Shown: piece by piece, positions 8,948 through 18,215 of the stretch
Numbering within the stretch: position 1 is the first letter of the stretch
Layout of the letters: the number at the start of each line of letters is the position of its first letter
Assembly: GCA_001567545.1 (NCBI GenBank)
Contig: LLZO01000222.1
Coordinates: 1 to 33,391, forward strand
DNA length: 33,391 nt
DNA from: Candidatus Tepidiaquacellales bacterium OLB5
Lineage (GTDB): Bacteria > Bacteroidota > Ignavibacteria > Tepidaquicellales > OLB5
Direction of reading: 5' to 3'
Notes under the pieces: model-generated
What the model was told of the DNA's origin: nothing
The model's input: the letters and a program-made list of their open reading frames with translations, nothing else
The model's database searches: none
Translations under genes and position numbers: made by a program

Positions 8948-10411
8948 TTATTTCTGGTTAAGCCCGCCTGTTTTCCTGATAAGCCAGTTTTTATTTGCCA
9001 GCGCTGTTATCCCTTCAATTTTTTTCATGATCTCGTCCTTTGCGCCCGTGCTGTTATCTGCTTTTGCCTTTACAAGGCTCATAAAAACCGCTGCAAAATT
9101 TTTATTTTTTTCCCTGTACTGTTCAGTAAGTGTTTTGTTTGCAGCAAGCATCTTTCTGAAGCTTTCTGCTGATGCAAGCGCTGTTTCATAATGACCAATC
9201 TCATATAATGCCATTAAGCTGAGTATTTTTACGTCAATTTTATAAAATATCTGAGATGTGCGGACTTTCTGCAGATGTTTAAGGGTTTCTTCAAAATTAC
9301 CTTTTTCAAAATTAAGCTGGGCAAGTGAAAGCTCGACAATGCTTTGCCTGTCTTTTTTCTGAAGCTCATCCCTGTATTTATGTATAAAATTCTCAGCCCA
9401 TTCATATTTTCCGGCTTTCATTGCAGAAAGGTATATATTCCTGTATTTCATTACTGTTAAAGGCGATTCTTTATGCGGTTTATATACATCATTTTTAAGC
9501 TCGTATTCATAGGTCTCAAACAGGTCTTTGTAATATTCCAGCATTCCGGAGTTGATCTTCTGCGCAATAATAGATTCCAGCATATGCAGCAGATGATGAA
9601 ATTCTGATTTTGTAAAGCTGTCTATACTTTCAAATAACAGTTTTTTAAACTTCAGGTAAATAACGCTGTCTTTTACATTTAAATTGCATAACAATGAATA
9701 ATACAGCAGCCTTATATGTATAGTGTGTTCAGTTTTGTTTTTATCCATAAATTCCAGAAGGGCTTCAAGGTCTAGTTTTTTTAAGAACTCCCCCGGCAGG
9801 TTTACTTCAGGAACAGCATTAAACGAAAATTCATTTATCCTCTGGTTTATATTTATTCTTAAAATATTTTTCAGAAAGTATAATATAAGGTATTCACCTG
9901 CTTTTAATATATGTACTGTTGCTTCTGACTGCCTGTTATTGATAAGGTCATTGGTGAATTTTTCCTCTTCTATCCTGTTGAGCAAAAGGTGGATATCCTT
10001 TATTTTTGACCTGTTTTCCCTTGCAGATGTTTCTATGGACTCAGCTTCCTTTTCAAACAGCTGTACTGCATCCCTGGAAGTCAGATTCATTAACAGCATT
10101 ACTGATTTTTCAAACGGTTCCCTTCCAAGCATATCATGAGCAAGAAAATCCTTTTCAAGCTTGAATAATTCAGTGTTCAGGTTCTTTATTACCTGGTCAT
10201 TGTATGCCTTCCCCGGGAATAATTTTTTGTAAAGATTTTCTTTGCTGATGCTCCTGGATTCATATTCCGGGTGAGCTTTCTTTAATTCTTCAAACAGCTT
10301 AACCACACGGGAATTGTTGTTGAAGAAAGGCGATCTTAAAAAATCACCGAAACTCTTTATCTCATCACGCGAAAATGATGATAAAAGCGCTACTGATTTA
10401 CTTTTATGCAT
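8948..10411 (-). CDS. Uncharacterised ~490-aa all-helical protein, paralogue 1 of 3
   Basis: 487 aa with no signal peptide or membrane helix, so probably cytoplasmic. I do not recognise a named function. It is clearly paralogous to 24852-26310 and 28246-29721. The shared N-terminus reads SK-x3-LL-x2-F-x3-E-x3-FG-x4-SP-x-FN, followed by YP, KE-x-(I/L)Y, L(F/Y)P and DFLA (about residue 93). The C-terminal third (about 340-440) has TPR-like helix pairs around KGNFEETLKHLQKV, FYKIDVKILSL and ALYEIGHYETALASAESFRKM. A -33/-7 pair (10461 to 10431) lies 20 nt before the ATG. It is divergent from 10744/10960. A scaffold or regulator linked to cargo expression is a guess only. Confidence 0.85.
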   Translation of the reverse strand: MHKSKSVALLSSFSRDEIKSFGDFLRSPFFNNNSRVVKLFEELKKAHPEYESRSISKENLYKKLFPGKAYNDQVIKNLNTELFKLEKDFLAHDMLGREPFEKSVMLLMNLTSRDAVQLFEKEAESIETSARENRSKIKDIHLLLNRIEEEKFTNDLINNRQSEATVHILKAGEYLILYFLKNILRININQRINEFSFNAVPEVNLPGEFLKKLDLEALLEFMDKNKTEHTIHIRLLYYSLLCNLNVKDSVIYLKFKKLLFESIDSFTKSEFHHLLHMLESIIAQKINSGMLEYYKDLFETYEYELKNDVYKPHKESPLTVMKYRNIYLSAMKAGKYEWAENFIHKYRDELQKKDRQSIVELSLAQLNFEKGNFEETLKHLQKVRTSQIFYKIDVKILSLMALYEIGHYETALASAESFRKMLAANKTLTEQYREKNKNFAAVFMSLVKAKADNSTGAKDEIMKKIEGITALANKNWLIRKTGGLNQK

Positions 10412-10430
10412 TATGAATTATTGGTTATTT

Positions 10431-10461
10431 CAAAGTTACTTTTATGTGTACAATAATGCAA
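10431..10461 (-). promoter_or_regulatory. Candidate -33/-7 promoter for helical paralogue 1
   Basis: On the minus strand TTG (10461-10459), 20 nt, TAACTTTG (10438-10431) matches the Bacteroidota pattern exactly, and the -7 box ends 20 nt before the start codon at 10411. This is one of three sites in the window with both boxes exact at 20-21 nt spacing. Confidence 0.5.
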
Positions 10462-10685
10462 GGTATATGCTTTGTTTTAAATAACTTAGAGGCTCAATAT
10501 ATCCCTAAAATCCATTCCGGCGGTATTACTAAAATCAATAATTATCCTTATGCCTGGATCGTTGTTATTTTAGCCGGCCGTTTTCCTATGTTAAACTCTG
10601 TATTATTAATAATATAAAGATACAATACACAATAAAAACAAGCTGAACTTTTCCCTGTACGGTATTATTTAATCAAATTCATTTC
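10462..10685. other. Intergenic region with no recognised gene
   Basis: This is the centre of a 332-nt divergent gap (10412-10743) between helical paralogue 1 and the 10744/10960 genes. Apart from the two outward promoters at its ends I see no ORF with supporting signals, no RNA gene and no strong hairpin. A short GC-rich TTAGCCGGCCGTTTT sits near 10570, and weak CTAAAAT/ATTTTAG arms flank its left side. Confidence 0.5.
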
Positions 10686-10718
10686 TTTGTTCCGGGTACT
10701 GTTTAAAGGATATATTTG
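10686..10718 (+). promoter_or_regulatory. Candidate -33/-7 promoter for 10744 and 10960
   Basis: TTTG (10686-10689), 21 nt, TATATTTG (10711-10718) is an exact match to the Bacteroidota -33/-7 consensus. The -7 box ends 25 nt before the ATG at 10744. It would drive the small ORF and the cargo gene 12 nt after it. Confidence 0.5.
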
Positions 10719-10743
10719 CATTATGATTTACTGTTAATGCTGA

Positions 10744-10947
10744 ATGAACAATAATAATAAAAAAAATAAAAGTCCGGATAAAGAAAATAAGGAATATTTG
10801 ATTGAATTCAGAAATGAAGAAATTATTTCAAGGCTTATAAATCCATTTTTTGAAGTTCAGCCGCAGCCTGCAGTGAAAAAAAATAAACATCCGAAAAAGA
10901 AAATAATTAATAATAAAACAGTATCAAAAAAAAGTAAAATTAATTAA
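10744..10947 (+). CDS. Small Lys/Asn-rich hypothetical protein
   Basis: 67 aa, very basic, with low-complexity ends (MNNNNKKNKSPDKENKEY and a Lys-rich tail) around a more normal central segment (YLIEFRNEEIISRLINPFFEVQPQP). There is no signal peptide. It stops 12 nt before the cargo gene at 10960 and starts 25 nt after an exact -33/-7 promoter pair, so it would be translated first from that transcript. It may be a genuine small protein, a leader ORF, or chance coding in A-rich 5' UTR. An eight-A run at 10876-10883 makes the downstream frame sensitive to assembly errors. Confidence 0.4.
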   Translation: MNNNNKKNKSPDKENKEYLIEFRNEEIISRLINPFFEVQPQPAVKKNKHPKKKIINNKTVSKKSKIN

Positions 10948-10959
10948 CCAAATACAAAA

Positions 10960-12771
10960 ATGAAAAAACTAAAATTCTTTATCGCATTTATTGTTTTTAT
11001 CTGTGTATCTGTTTACTCTCAATCAGATGCAACAGGTGAAACAAAATTTAACCAAAGCTCATTAAGAAATGTTTCACCAGGCGAGATCACTGCTGAAAAA
11101 AATCAGGAACAGTTTACTGTTCCAGCAGATCTGCTTAACAGGTACAACGCTGCAATTGACAGCAGGAATTCTGAGCTTAAAAAAAGTACATCAGCAGAAA
11201 TTGAAAAGTATCTTCAGAAAGCTGTATTTACAGTTGAGCCTATTGAGATCTTGAATGAAAACAGGCCGAATGCGCCTTTTATAAATGACTGGTACGGTAC
11301 TGATATTATGGTTTCAAATACAAATGTAGCTTATGCAGGCGGCTTCAGGCAGATGGATCTTAAAAAAGGTGAAGACGGCTGGATGTACCTTGCAGTAAAC
11401 AGGCGCAGCGTGCCTGGTGTCAACGGGCAGATAACAGTTTACAGCTCCAGCAACGGCGGGGCTGAATGGCAAACCGTTTTAAGTTATTTTTCTGTAAACG
11501 GATATTTCGGGTCGCTTACCATGCTTGTTGAAAGCAGAAACAGTAATGTGCCGGATTCTACCAGAATAATTGTATATTCAACATTAAGCGCCAGCGCTAA
11601 CCAGGATAATGCATACCTTATTTGTTCTTCCTTCAGAAGAGACGGTTCATCTGCAAGCCATCAGACTGTAGCCAATCCTTCAGCTGGAAACCGTTTTGTG
11701 TATCCTTCTGCCTGCAGTGACGGCATGTTCTGGTCAGATCTGACATTTATGCATGTGATTGTAAGGGAAGAAAGTAATTCAGGTGTTTATGAAGCAATGC
11801 ATCATTTCCGCACTACCAACTGGGGTGCATCACATACTGTAGGAACAAATAACTATAATACATATGAAGACAGGTACCCTGCAGCTGCATTTTCAAATGA
11901 AGTTGGAAGTGATTCAATATACATTGCAGTTGAAAGAGAAGTTTCCAATAATGAACGGGAAATCAGGTTGTTTGCAACTATGGAAGTTCCATCAAGTAAT
12001 TTCAGCATTAGGTATATTACAGATGCTGCACCGGGTACAATATACGAAAGACCGGCTATCACAATTCAGCAGAGGAATTTCTCTCTCCCGCAAAGAATAC
12101 TTGTAACATGCACTAAAAACGACAGGGCTGTATATCATTATTCCTCTGATGGCGGTGCATTGTGGAACATAGATTTTGGTCTGGGTTCGGCTTCAATGCC
12201 TGTTGATTTTACTTCGTGCAGCTCAGATACATCCACTGCAAACGGCAGGGATTTTATTTCCGCATTTGTTGATCTTAACGGTGATTCTGTGACCGTAAGG
12301 CACGGAACACTTGGAAATCTTGGTTCACCTATGTATAAGAAAAATGGTGTAGCTAGCACCGGAACACTTGCTCCTGTAACAGCTATCTATTCAGAAGGTA
12401 ATACCAAATATTCAGCATTTGCATATGCCGGTTTTGGTCCTGCCGGTGTATATTATAACATGGAAAATCTTATTACCGGAATTACACCGGTATCAAACGA
12501 AGTTCCCAATACATTCCGCCTTGAACAGAACTATCCAAACCCTTTTAATCCTGTGACAAATATTAAGTTTTCTGTAGCAAAAACAGGAAATGTGTCTCTT
12601 AAGATATATGATATCAGCGGCAGGGAAGTTGCCCTATTGGTAAACGGTGAAATAAGCTCCGGGGTATATAATTACGATTTTAATGCCTCACATTTATCCA
12701 GCGGAATATATTTCTATGTTCTGAAAACAGCAGAATTTACCGATACCAAAAAAATGGTATTGGTTAAGTAG
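10960..12771 (+). CDS. Secreted ~600-aa protein of unknown family with T9SS sorting domain (paralogue of 30015-31824)
   Basis: 603 aa. Signal peptide at 1-20 (FIAFIVFICVSVYSQS). Residues 24-95 form a polar helical region (ETKFNQSSLRNVS ... SAEIEKYL) conserved in the paralogue at 30015 and possibly a pro-region. Residues 110-500 look like a beta-rich, sialidase-like propeller, with YSSSNGGAEW and YSSDGGALWNIDF as Asp-box-like turns and conserved SMLVESRN/NVPDSTR, ACSDG, VREE, ERPAITIQQR and VTCTKNDRAVYH blocks. NYPNPFNP at 524-531 opens the type A sorting domain ending TKKMVLVK. Sialidase-type catalytic residues were not identified. It probably shares a transcript with 10744 and is divergent from helical paralogue 1. 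A hairpin at 12783-12811 ends it. Confidence 0.9.
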   Translation: MKKLKFFIAFIVFICVSVYSQSDATGETKFNQSSLRNVSPGEITAEKNQEQFTVPADLLNRYNAAIDSRNSELKKSTSAEIEKYLQKAVFTVEPIEILNENRPNAPFINDWYGTDIMVSNTNVAYAGGFRQMDLKKGEDGWMYLAVNRRSVPGVNGQITVYSSSNGGAEWQTVLSYFSVNGYFGSLTMLVESRNSNVPDSTRIIVYSTLSASANQDNAYLICSSFRRDGSSASHQTVANPSAGNRFVYPSACSDGMFWSDLTFMHVIVREESNSGVYEAMHHFRTTNWGASHTVGTNNYNTYEDRYPAAAFSNEVGSDSIYIAVEREVSNNEREIRLFATMEVPSSNFSIRYITDAAPGTIYERPAITIQQRNFSLPQRILVTCTKNDRAVYHYSSDGGALWNIDFGLGSASMPVDFTSCSSDTSTANGRDFISAFVDLNGDSVTVRHGTLGNLGSPMYKKNGVASTGTLAPVTAIYSEGNTKYSAFAYAGFGPAGVYYNMENLITGITPVSNEVPNTFRLEQNYPNPFNPVTNIKFSVAKTGNVSLKIYDISGREVALLVNGEISSGVYNYDFNASHLSSGIYFYVLKTAEFTDTKKMVLVK

Positions 12772-12817
12772 CACCCCCAATTAATAAGGCGGATATTTTA
12801 TCCGCCTTATTTTATTT
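12745..12817 (+). repeat. 73-bp direct repeat, copy 1 (3' coding end plus terminator)
   Basis: 73 nt identical to 14504-14576, spanning the last codons (TKKMVLVK), the stop codon, the GCACCCCC spacer and the whole terminator. The flanking coding sequence is diverged. Confidence 0.9.
12783..12811 (+). terminator. Rho-independent terminator of the GGCGGATA type
   Basis: A 13-bp perfect stem (AATAAGGCGGATA, loop TTT, TATCCGCCTTATT) followed by a T-rich tail, 11 nt after the stop of 10960-12771. It lies inside the 73-bp repeat, with close relatives at 14542, 18216 and 19684. Confidence 0.9.
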
Positions 12818-12907
12818 TAGGATAAAAATCATATTAAACCCTAACATAAATACTTTTTTACATTAACGAAAATTATTATTTTTACATAATTGAATTCGTA
12901 TTCAATT

Positions 12908-14530
12908 ATGATAAAAATTTCTTTTATATTATTTTTAGCTCTTCAATCTGTAGTAGTTTCTCAGGTGATTCAATCTTGGGTAGGTATTTATAATGGTCCC
13001 GGGAATAGTACAGAATTTTCCCGTGCAATGGTCCTTGATAAATACGGAAATATCTATGTTACAGGTACAAGCGTTGGTAATGGTACTTCTGGTGATTACG
13101 TTACGATAAAATATAATAATACTTCTTCAATACCACATTGGGTAAGAAGATACTTTGGCCCTGGCAATAATTCTGAAAATGCAGAAGATATTGCTGTTGA
13201 TGATTCAGGTAATGTTTATGTAACAGGCGGTTCAAATTTTGGTTATGAAGCAACAACAATTAAGTACGATAATGAAGGAAATTTGCTTTGGGTTTCACAT
13301 TACCAGAATAGTGATAGTATGTATATCGGAGGTGTCTCAATTTCTGTTAATAATGACGGGGTATTCATAGTATGTAAAAGTTGGTCTATTTCCGGATTAA
13401 CTGATTGTGTAACAATTAAATATAATTTTTCAGGTTCAATTCAATGGGTACAAAGATATAATGCTCCCGGGAACACATACGATGAACCCAGAGATATTAT
13501 TAACGACAGATATGGTAATATATACATAACAGGTTCAAGCGGCGGTAACAGCTTCCCTATTAAATTATTACTTATAAAATATTCTGCTTCCGGAAATCAG
13601 CAATGGATACAAACCTATAGCGGGCCTGCAAATATGCAGGATGGTGGTTACTCGCTTTGCGCAGATAGTGCAGGAAACATTTACGTAACGGGTGAAAGTG
13701 CGGGATCTGGGACATCACTTGACTTTGTTACGATATCTTATACTTCAACAGGTGTAGAAAGATGGATACAGCGATACAACGGAGCTGCAAATGATGATGA
13801 CAGAGCATTTGCTATTACGACTGATAACTTCGGAAATATTATTGTTACAGGCAGGAGTATATCTGCAGGATCAAACTTCGATTATTGTACAATAAAATAT
13901 AATTCAACAGGAGTCCAGCAATGGGTCCGGCGATATAATGGACCTGGAAATGATATGGATATCAGTTATGCAGTTGATACAGATAGCGCCGGTAATGTTT
14001 ATGTAACAGGCACAAGCATGAGAACCTCTGAGTTAAATAGTCTGGATATGGCAACAATTAAGTATAATTCATTCGGTATCGAAAAGTGGGTTCAGCGTTA
14101 TAACGGACCCGGCAACAGAACTGACTATGCTTGGGCGATTGGAGTAGATAAATTTGGAAACGTTTTTGTCAGTGGAGAAGGTTCAGGAATCTCACCTGAT
14201 TATGATATTACAACAATCAAATACATACAACCTATAGGTATAATTCAGATATCATCAGAAATTCCGAAAACATACAAGTTGAGCCAAAACTATCCTAACC
14301 CGTTTAATCCTGTTACTAATATTAAATTTGCAGTTGCAAAAACCGGATTAGTTACATTAAAAGTCTATGATATTTCAGGAAGAGAAACGTCTAGGCTTGT
14401 TAATGAAGAACTTAATGCAGGAATATATAATTATGTTTTTAATGCCTCACATCTTCCAAGCGGGATTTATTTTTACAAATTAACATCAGTAAATTTTTCA
14501 GAAACCAAAAAAATGGTATTGGTTAAGTAG
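12908..14530 (+). CDS. Secreted SBBP-repeat beta-propeller protein with T9SS sorting domain
   Basis: 540 aa from the ATG at 12908. A TTG at 12890 in frame would add six polar residues before the signal peptide (MIKISFILFLALQSVVVSQ) and is less likely. Residues about 25-440 contain eight repeats of about 50 aa, with core GN(I/V)YVTG ... DYVTIKYNSxGxxxWVxRYNGPGN, the SBBP propeller pattern. NYPNPFNP begins at 461 and the sorting domain ends TKKMVLVK. It is paralogous to 26532-28148, which also has eight repeats. The last 27 coding nt and the terminator are identical to those of the upstream gene. No catalytic motif is seen; surface binding or adhesion is a family-level guess. Confidence 0.9.
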   Translation: MIKISFILFLALQSVVVSQVIQSWVGIYNGPGNSTEFSRAMVLDKYGNIYVTGTSVGNGTSGDYVTIKYNNTSSIPHWVRRYFGPGNNSENAEDIAVDDSGNVYVTGGSNFGYEATTIKYDNEGNLLWVSHYQNSDSMYIGGVSISVNNDGVFIVCKSWSISGLTDCVTIKYNFSGSIQWVQRYNAPGNTYDEPRDIINDRYGNIYITGSSGGNSFPIKLLLIKYSASGNQQWIQTYSGPANMQDGGYSLCADSAGNIYVTGESAGSGTSLDFVTISYTSTGVERWIQRYNGAANDDDRAFAITTDNFGNIIVTGRSISAGSNFDYCTIKYNSTGVQQWVRRYNGPGNDMDISYAVDTDSAGNVYVTGTSMRTSELNSLDMATIKYNSFGIEKWVQRYNGPGNRTDYAWAIGVDKFGNVFVSGEGSGISPDYDITTIKYIQPIGIIQISSEIPKTYKLSQNYPNPFNPVTNIKFAVAKTGLVTLKVYDISGRETSRLVNEELNAGIYNYVFNASHLPSGIYFYKLTSVNFSETKKMVLVK

Positions 14531-14576
14531 CACCCCCAATTAATAAGGCGGATATTTTATCCGCCTTATTTTATTT
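14504..14576 (+). repeat. 73-bp direct repeat, copy 2 (3' coding end plus terminator)
   Basis: Identical to 12745-12817 over the full 73 nt, including the non-coding spacer. Identity ends one base into the poly-T tail of the terminator. Confidence 0.9.
14542..14570 (+). terminator. Rho-independent terminator of the GGCGGATA type
   Basis: 13-bp stem with TTT loop and T-rich tail, the same sequence as 12783-12811. It follows the stop of the SBBP gene by 11 nt. Confidence 0.9.
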
Positions 14577-14677
14577 CTTCTAACCCTGTCAGATAATTAT
14601 CATACAATTTTCTAATATAAATCATTGAAATTCCTGCAGTTTGAGTGTATTTTAAAAACAAAATTACATAAAATGCC

Positions 14678-16492
14678 ATGATTTCAATGAAGAAAGCACT
14701 TTTAATTATTGCTTTAATTGTAAATCATTTTTCTTTTGCCGGTAATTTTACAGTAAGCAATACTTCACAGTTTCAAACTGCCTTAAATTCTTCAGCAGCC
14801 AATTCACAGAATGATACTATAAATGTTTTGGCAGGAATTTATAATATTAATCCTGCGCTTACTTTCAGTTCTAATGAAAATTTTTCGCTGTTTATCAAAG
14901 GAACAGGAAATCCCGTGCTGGACGGTGCAAATTTACGGCAATTACTTTCATTTTCAACAACTGCAGTAAATGCAGATATAATTATTGAAGGGTTAACGCT
15001 TCAGCACGGCAGGGCAGATTATGGAGGCGGCCTTAATATTCAAACGCAGACTGCTGATGTTATTATAAGGAATTGTACTGTGAACGATAACACAGCAAAT
15101 TATGTGGCAGGCGGAATTAATGTTTTTTCAAACAATGGTTCAGTTACAGTTATATCCTGCACATTCAACCGGAATACTTCTCCTAATACCTCAGGTTATC
15201 CATATGGTAATGCAGGAGGATTATTTGTTCAGACAGACGGCACCGGCACAACCATAAGGCTTACAGGATGTACATTTAATTTGAATACTTCCCAAAGAGA
15301 TGCAGCCGGAGCAATGCTGTACCCGCTTGGAGCAAACTCAACCGTAACAGCTGATAACAATTTATTTACTTCGAATACTGCTAAGGAATCCGGCGGCGGA
15401 TGCTGGATAAGATCACCGGGAGGTAATTCAGTAATTTTATATTATAATAATACTCTTAACGGTAATTCATGCACTGTAGGCGGCAATGGCGGGGGAACGT
15501 ATATTCAAATATCATCAGGCACTATGAATGTGTATGATAATATCCATACCGGAAATAATTCTGTTTGGCAGGGCGGAGGTTTGTGGGTTGAGCACAGCGG
15601 CGGTATTATGAATATTTACAGGAACAGGTTTATTAATAATATTTCCGGTGAACCCGGCGCCGGGGCAAGCCTGTTCCTTGATTACGGAACTGCTAAAATA
15701 TATCATAACATTTTTAACAGAAACCGTTCTTCATCCGCAGGAGGCGGGCTTAATGTATCAGCAACAACAGGAAGCATAAACATATTTAACAATACATTGT
15801 TTTCAAACAGTGCCACTGAAGGCGGTGATGTTAATATTTATTTCGATAATTCCTCGGCAAGTTCTTACTTCATAAATAATATTCTGTACAACAGTTCGCT
15901 TCCTTCCCTGTCTGTTTCCGGGCAGCAAAGTGTTACTGCTAGGTATTGCGATATCAAGGGTGGTACCGGGCAAACATGGTTCGGTACAGGATGTTTTGAC
16001 AGGTATCCATTTTTCCGCGATACATCAGGCGGAGATTTTCATCTGCAGGATTCTCTCCATTGCGGTAACCAGCGTTTTTCGTCGTGTATCGATGCAGGAA
16101 ATCCGGAAATTACTGACAGCCTGGTAAATTGTTCATGGGGACTTAACCTTGCCAGATGTGATATCGGGGCTTACGGCGGTAAAGGCAATATCCCAATAGG
16201 TATAAATATTATTAACACTAACGTTCCCGAAAATTTCTGTTTATTCCAGAATTATCCTAATCCGTTTAATTCTGCAACAAAAATAAAATTCGGGGTAGCT
16301 GAAAATTCTGTAATTGATTTGAAGGTTTTTGACGTACAGGGAAAGTTAACTGCTGTACTGTTCACCGGTAAACTTGGACCGGGATTATATGAAACAAACT
16401 GGAATGCAATAAATTATTCCTCCGGGGTTTATTTCGTTAAATTTACTCACGGTTCTCAGATACAGACTAAAAAAATATTATTTATCAAATAA
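14678..16492 (+). CDS. Secreted right-handed parallel beta-helix protein with T9SS sorting domain
   Basis: 604 aa. The ATG at 14678 gives MISMKKALLI; the ATG at 14687 would start directly at MKKALLIIALIVNHFSFAG and is equally plausible. Residues about 95-420 are beta-helix coils with recurring pieces such as IIIEGLTLQHG, DYGGGLNI, IIRNCTVNDNTA and GGGLWVEHSGG, like pectate-lyase-fold or polymorphic outer-membrane repeat proteins. The section after about 425 (RYCDIKGGTGQTWFG ... CIDAGNPEITDS) is the usual closing segment of this class. NYPNPFNS at 525 opens the sorting domain, which ends TKKILFIK. Lyase-type catalytic residues were not found, so an enzyme activity should not be assumed. No clear hairpin follows the stop. 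Confidence 0.9.
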   Translation: MISMKKALLIIALIVNHFSFAGNFTVSNTSQFQTALNSSAANSQNDTINVLAGIYNINPALTFSSNENFSLFIKGTGNPVLDGANLRQLLSFSTTAVNADIIIEGLTLQHGRADYGGGLNIQTQTADVIIRNCTVNDNTANYVAGGINVFSNNGSVTVISCTFNRNTSPNTSGYPYGNAGGLFVQTDGTGTTIRLTGCTFNLNTSQRDAAGAMLYPLGANSTVTADNNLFTSNTAKESGGGCWIRSPGGNSVILYYNNTLNGNSCTVGGNGGGTYIQISSGTMNVYDNIHTGNNSVWQGGGLWVEHSGGIMNIYRNRFINNISGEPGAGASLFLDYGTAKIYHNIFNRNRSSSAGGGLNVSATTGSINIFNNTLFSNSATEGGDVNIYFDNSSASSYFINNILYNSSLPSLSVSGQQSVTARYCDIKGGTGQTWFGTGCFDRYPFFRDTSGGDFHLQDSLHCGNQRFSSCIDAGNPEITDSLVNCSWGLNLARCDIGAYGGKGNIPIGINIINTNVPENFCLFQNYPNPFNSATKIKFGVAENSVIDLKVFDVQGKLTAVLFTGKLGPGLYETNWNAINYSSGVYFVKFTHGSQIQTKKILFIK

Positions 16493-16588
16493 TACCGGAA
16501 TATTATAAAATTCTTTAAAAAATAATCCAATAATTATATGTAATTAAACCTGATAAATTTTTAAAAATCATTAACAAAATTACTTATT

Positions 16589-18196
16589 ATGAACAATTAT
16601 AAATCAGTAATAATAATGTCCTTCATAATTTTAAGCCCTTTATATTCTCAATATCAAAATATAACAGTATCTACTGCTTACTTTCCTAATGAAGTTTCAA
16701 TCATGATCAACCCGAAAAATCCGGATCAGGTAGTTATTGGTTCTAATATTTTTTATATCGGAGCAGATACTTCATTAAGCGGGTATTATTATTCATCAAA
16801 TGGGGGATTTAACTGGAATATGGGTATCCTTCACTCTAATGTTGCCAGGCCATCAGGAGATCCTGTCATATTAGTTGATACTTCAGGATATTTTCATTAT
16901 CTGCAAAATGCAAATTATGCAGTAAATCCCCGCTGGTGGGATAGAGAGTTGATAATGAAATCGACAAATGGAGGAATGAACTGGTCAAACGGTGAAGCTA
17001 TCGGTTTCGACTCGTTAACCGTTCAGGATAAACCATGGGGCTGTGTAGATTTATCTCATAGTCCTTACAGGAATTCCATTTATGTAACCTGGAGCAGGTT
17101 TAGCGAATACAGAAATCCAACACCTTTGGATTCATCTTATATCATGTTCTCAAAATCAGCAAACGGAAATCAATATAACTGGTCTAACCCAGTCCGTTTA
17201 AGCAAGCTTTCAGGTGATGCAGGGGATTCAAGCAATACAATGGAAGGAGTTGTTCCTTGTGTCGGACCAAACGGGGAAATTTATGTTTCCTGGTCAGGTC
17301 CTAAAATAAGGAAACAGCAATACGGAATATTTTTTGACCGGTCTACTGACGGAGGCAATACCTGGCTGGATGATGATATTTACGTTACCGATCAGCCGGG
17401 AGGCTGGTATATTTTTATACCGAATTTATTTCGCTGTAACGGGTTTCCTGTTACGGCATGTGATATCAGTAACGGACCATACAGGGGGAATGTATATATT
17501 AACTGGAGCGACCAGAGAAACGGCTTGAATGATTGCGACATCTGGTTTATTAAGTCAACAAATGGCGGAAATAACTGGAGCCAGGTAAAAAGGGTTAATA
17601 ATGATCCTCCCGGGAAACAGCAGTTTTACAGCTGGATGACAATTGACCAGGTTACCGGTTATATATATATTATATTTTATGACCAAAGAAATAATCCGCT
17701 CTTGAATGCTAATGTTTACCTGGCGCGTTCTACTGATGGAGGTGAATCTTTCGAAAATATTAAGATAAATAACAGCCCGGTCCCGTTAAATATTTATTTA
17801 TTTGATTATATTGGTGTTTCAGCACACAATGGTAAAATTCGTCCTGTTTGGATGGGAAATTATTCCATAATTACAGCAATTATTGATTCATTTTATAACA
17901 TTGGTATTAATACTATAAGTTCAGAAATTCCGGCAGATTTTGTTTTATATCAAAATTATCCTAATCCGTTTAATCCGAAAACATATATTGAGTTTGATAT
18001 TGCTGAACACTCATTTGTAAATTTATCTATATATGATTTATCCGGAAGAGAAATAGAGAAACTGGTTAATCGGAAGCTTGCCCCGGGAAAATATAAAGCT
18101 GACTGGAATGCCGAAAATTTTTCAAGTGGTGTTTATTTTTACTGCCTTGAGTCCGGCAGGTTTAAAGATACCAAAAAACTGGTCCTGGTCAAGTAA
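16589..18196 (+). CDS. Secreted sialidase-like (BNR/Asp-box) protein with T9SS sorting domain
   Basis: 535 aa. Signal peptide at about 1-20 (SVIIMSFIILSPLYSQ). The body has Asp-box turns S-x-(D/N)GG-x-x-W or -F: YYSSNGGFNWN, STNGGMNWSN, RSTDGGNTWLDD, STNGGNNWSQ and RSTDGGESFEN. Between them are NP(R/K)-type and YVTWSRFSEYRN, YINWSDQRNG and IIFYDQRNN strands. This is the exo-alpha-sialidase-like propeller frequent in this group, usually without proven activity. NYPNPFNP starts at 456 and the tail ends TKKLVLVK. A one-mismatch -7 box (TAAATTTT, 16554-16561) lies 28 nt upstream. A terminator at 18216-18243 separates it from the convergent DUF4382-like gene. Confidence 0.9.
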   Translation: MNNYKSVIIMSFIILSPLYSQYQNITVSTAYFPNEVSIMINPKNPDQVVIGSNIFYIGADTSLSGYYYSSNGGFNWNMGILHSNVARPSGDPVILVDTSGYFHYLQNANYAVNPRWWDRELIMKSTNGGMNWSNGEAIGFDSLTVQDKPWGCVDLSHSPYRNSIYVTWSRFSEYRNPTPLDSSYIMFSKSANGNQYNWSNPVRLSKLSGDAGDSSNTMEGVVPCVGPNGEIYVSWSGPKIRKQQYGIFFDRSTDGGNTWLDDDIYVTDQPGGWYIFIPNLFRCNGFPVTACDISNGPYRGNVYINWSDQRNGLNDCDIWFIKSTNGGNNWSQVKRVNNDPPGKQQFYSWMTIDQVTGYIYIIFYDQRNNPLLNANVYLARSTDGGESFENIKINNSPVPLNIYLFDYIGVSAHNGKIRPVWMGNYSIITAIIDSFYNIGINTISSEIPADFVLYQNYPNPFNPKTYIEFDIAEHSFVNLSIYDLSGREIEKLVNRKLAPGKYKADWNAENFSSGVYFYCLESGRFKDTKKLVLVK

Positions 18197-18215
18197 TGCT
18201 GAAATCGGGAAAGCA

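Noticed and set aside
12890..12907. Upstream TTG start for the SBBP gene
   Set aside because: It would add six polar residues before a good signal peptide; the ATG at 12908 fits better and no ribosome site favours the TTG.
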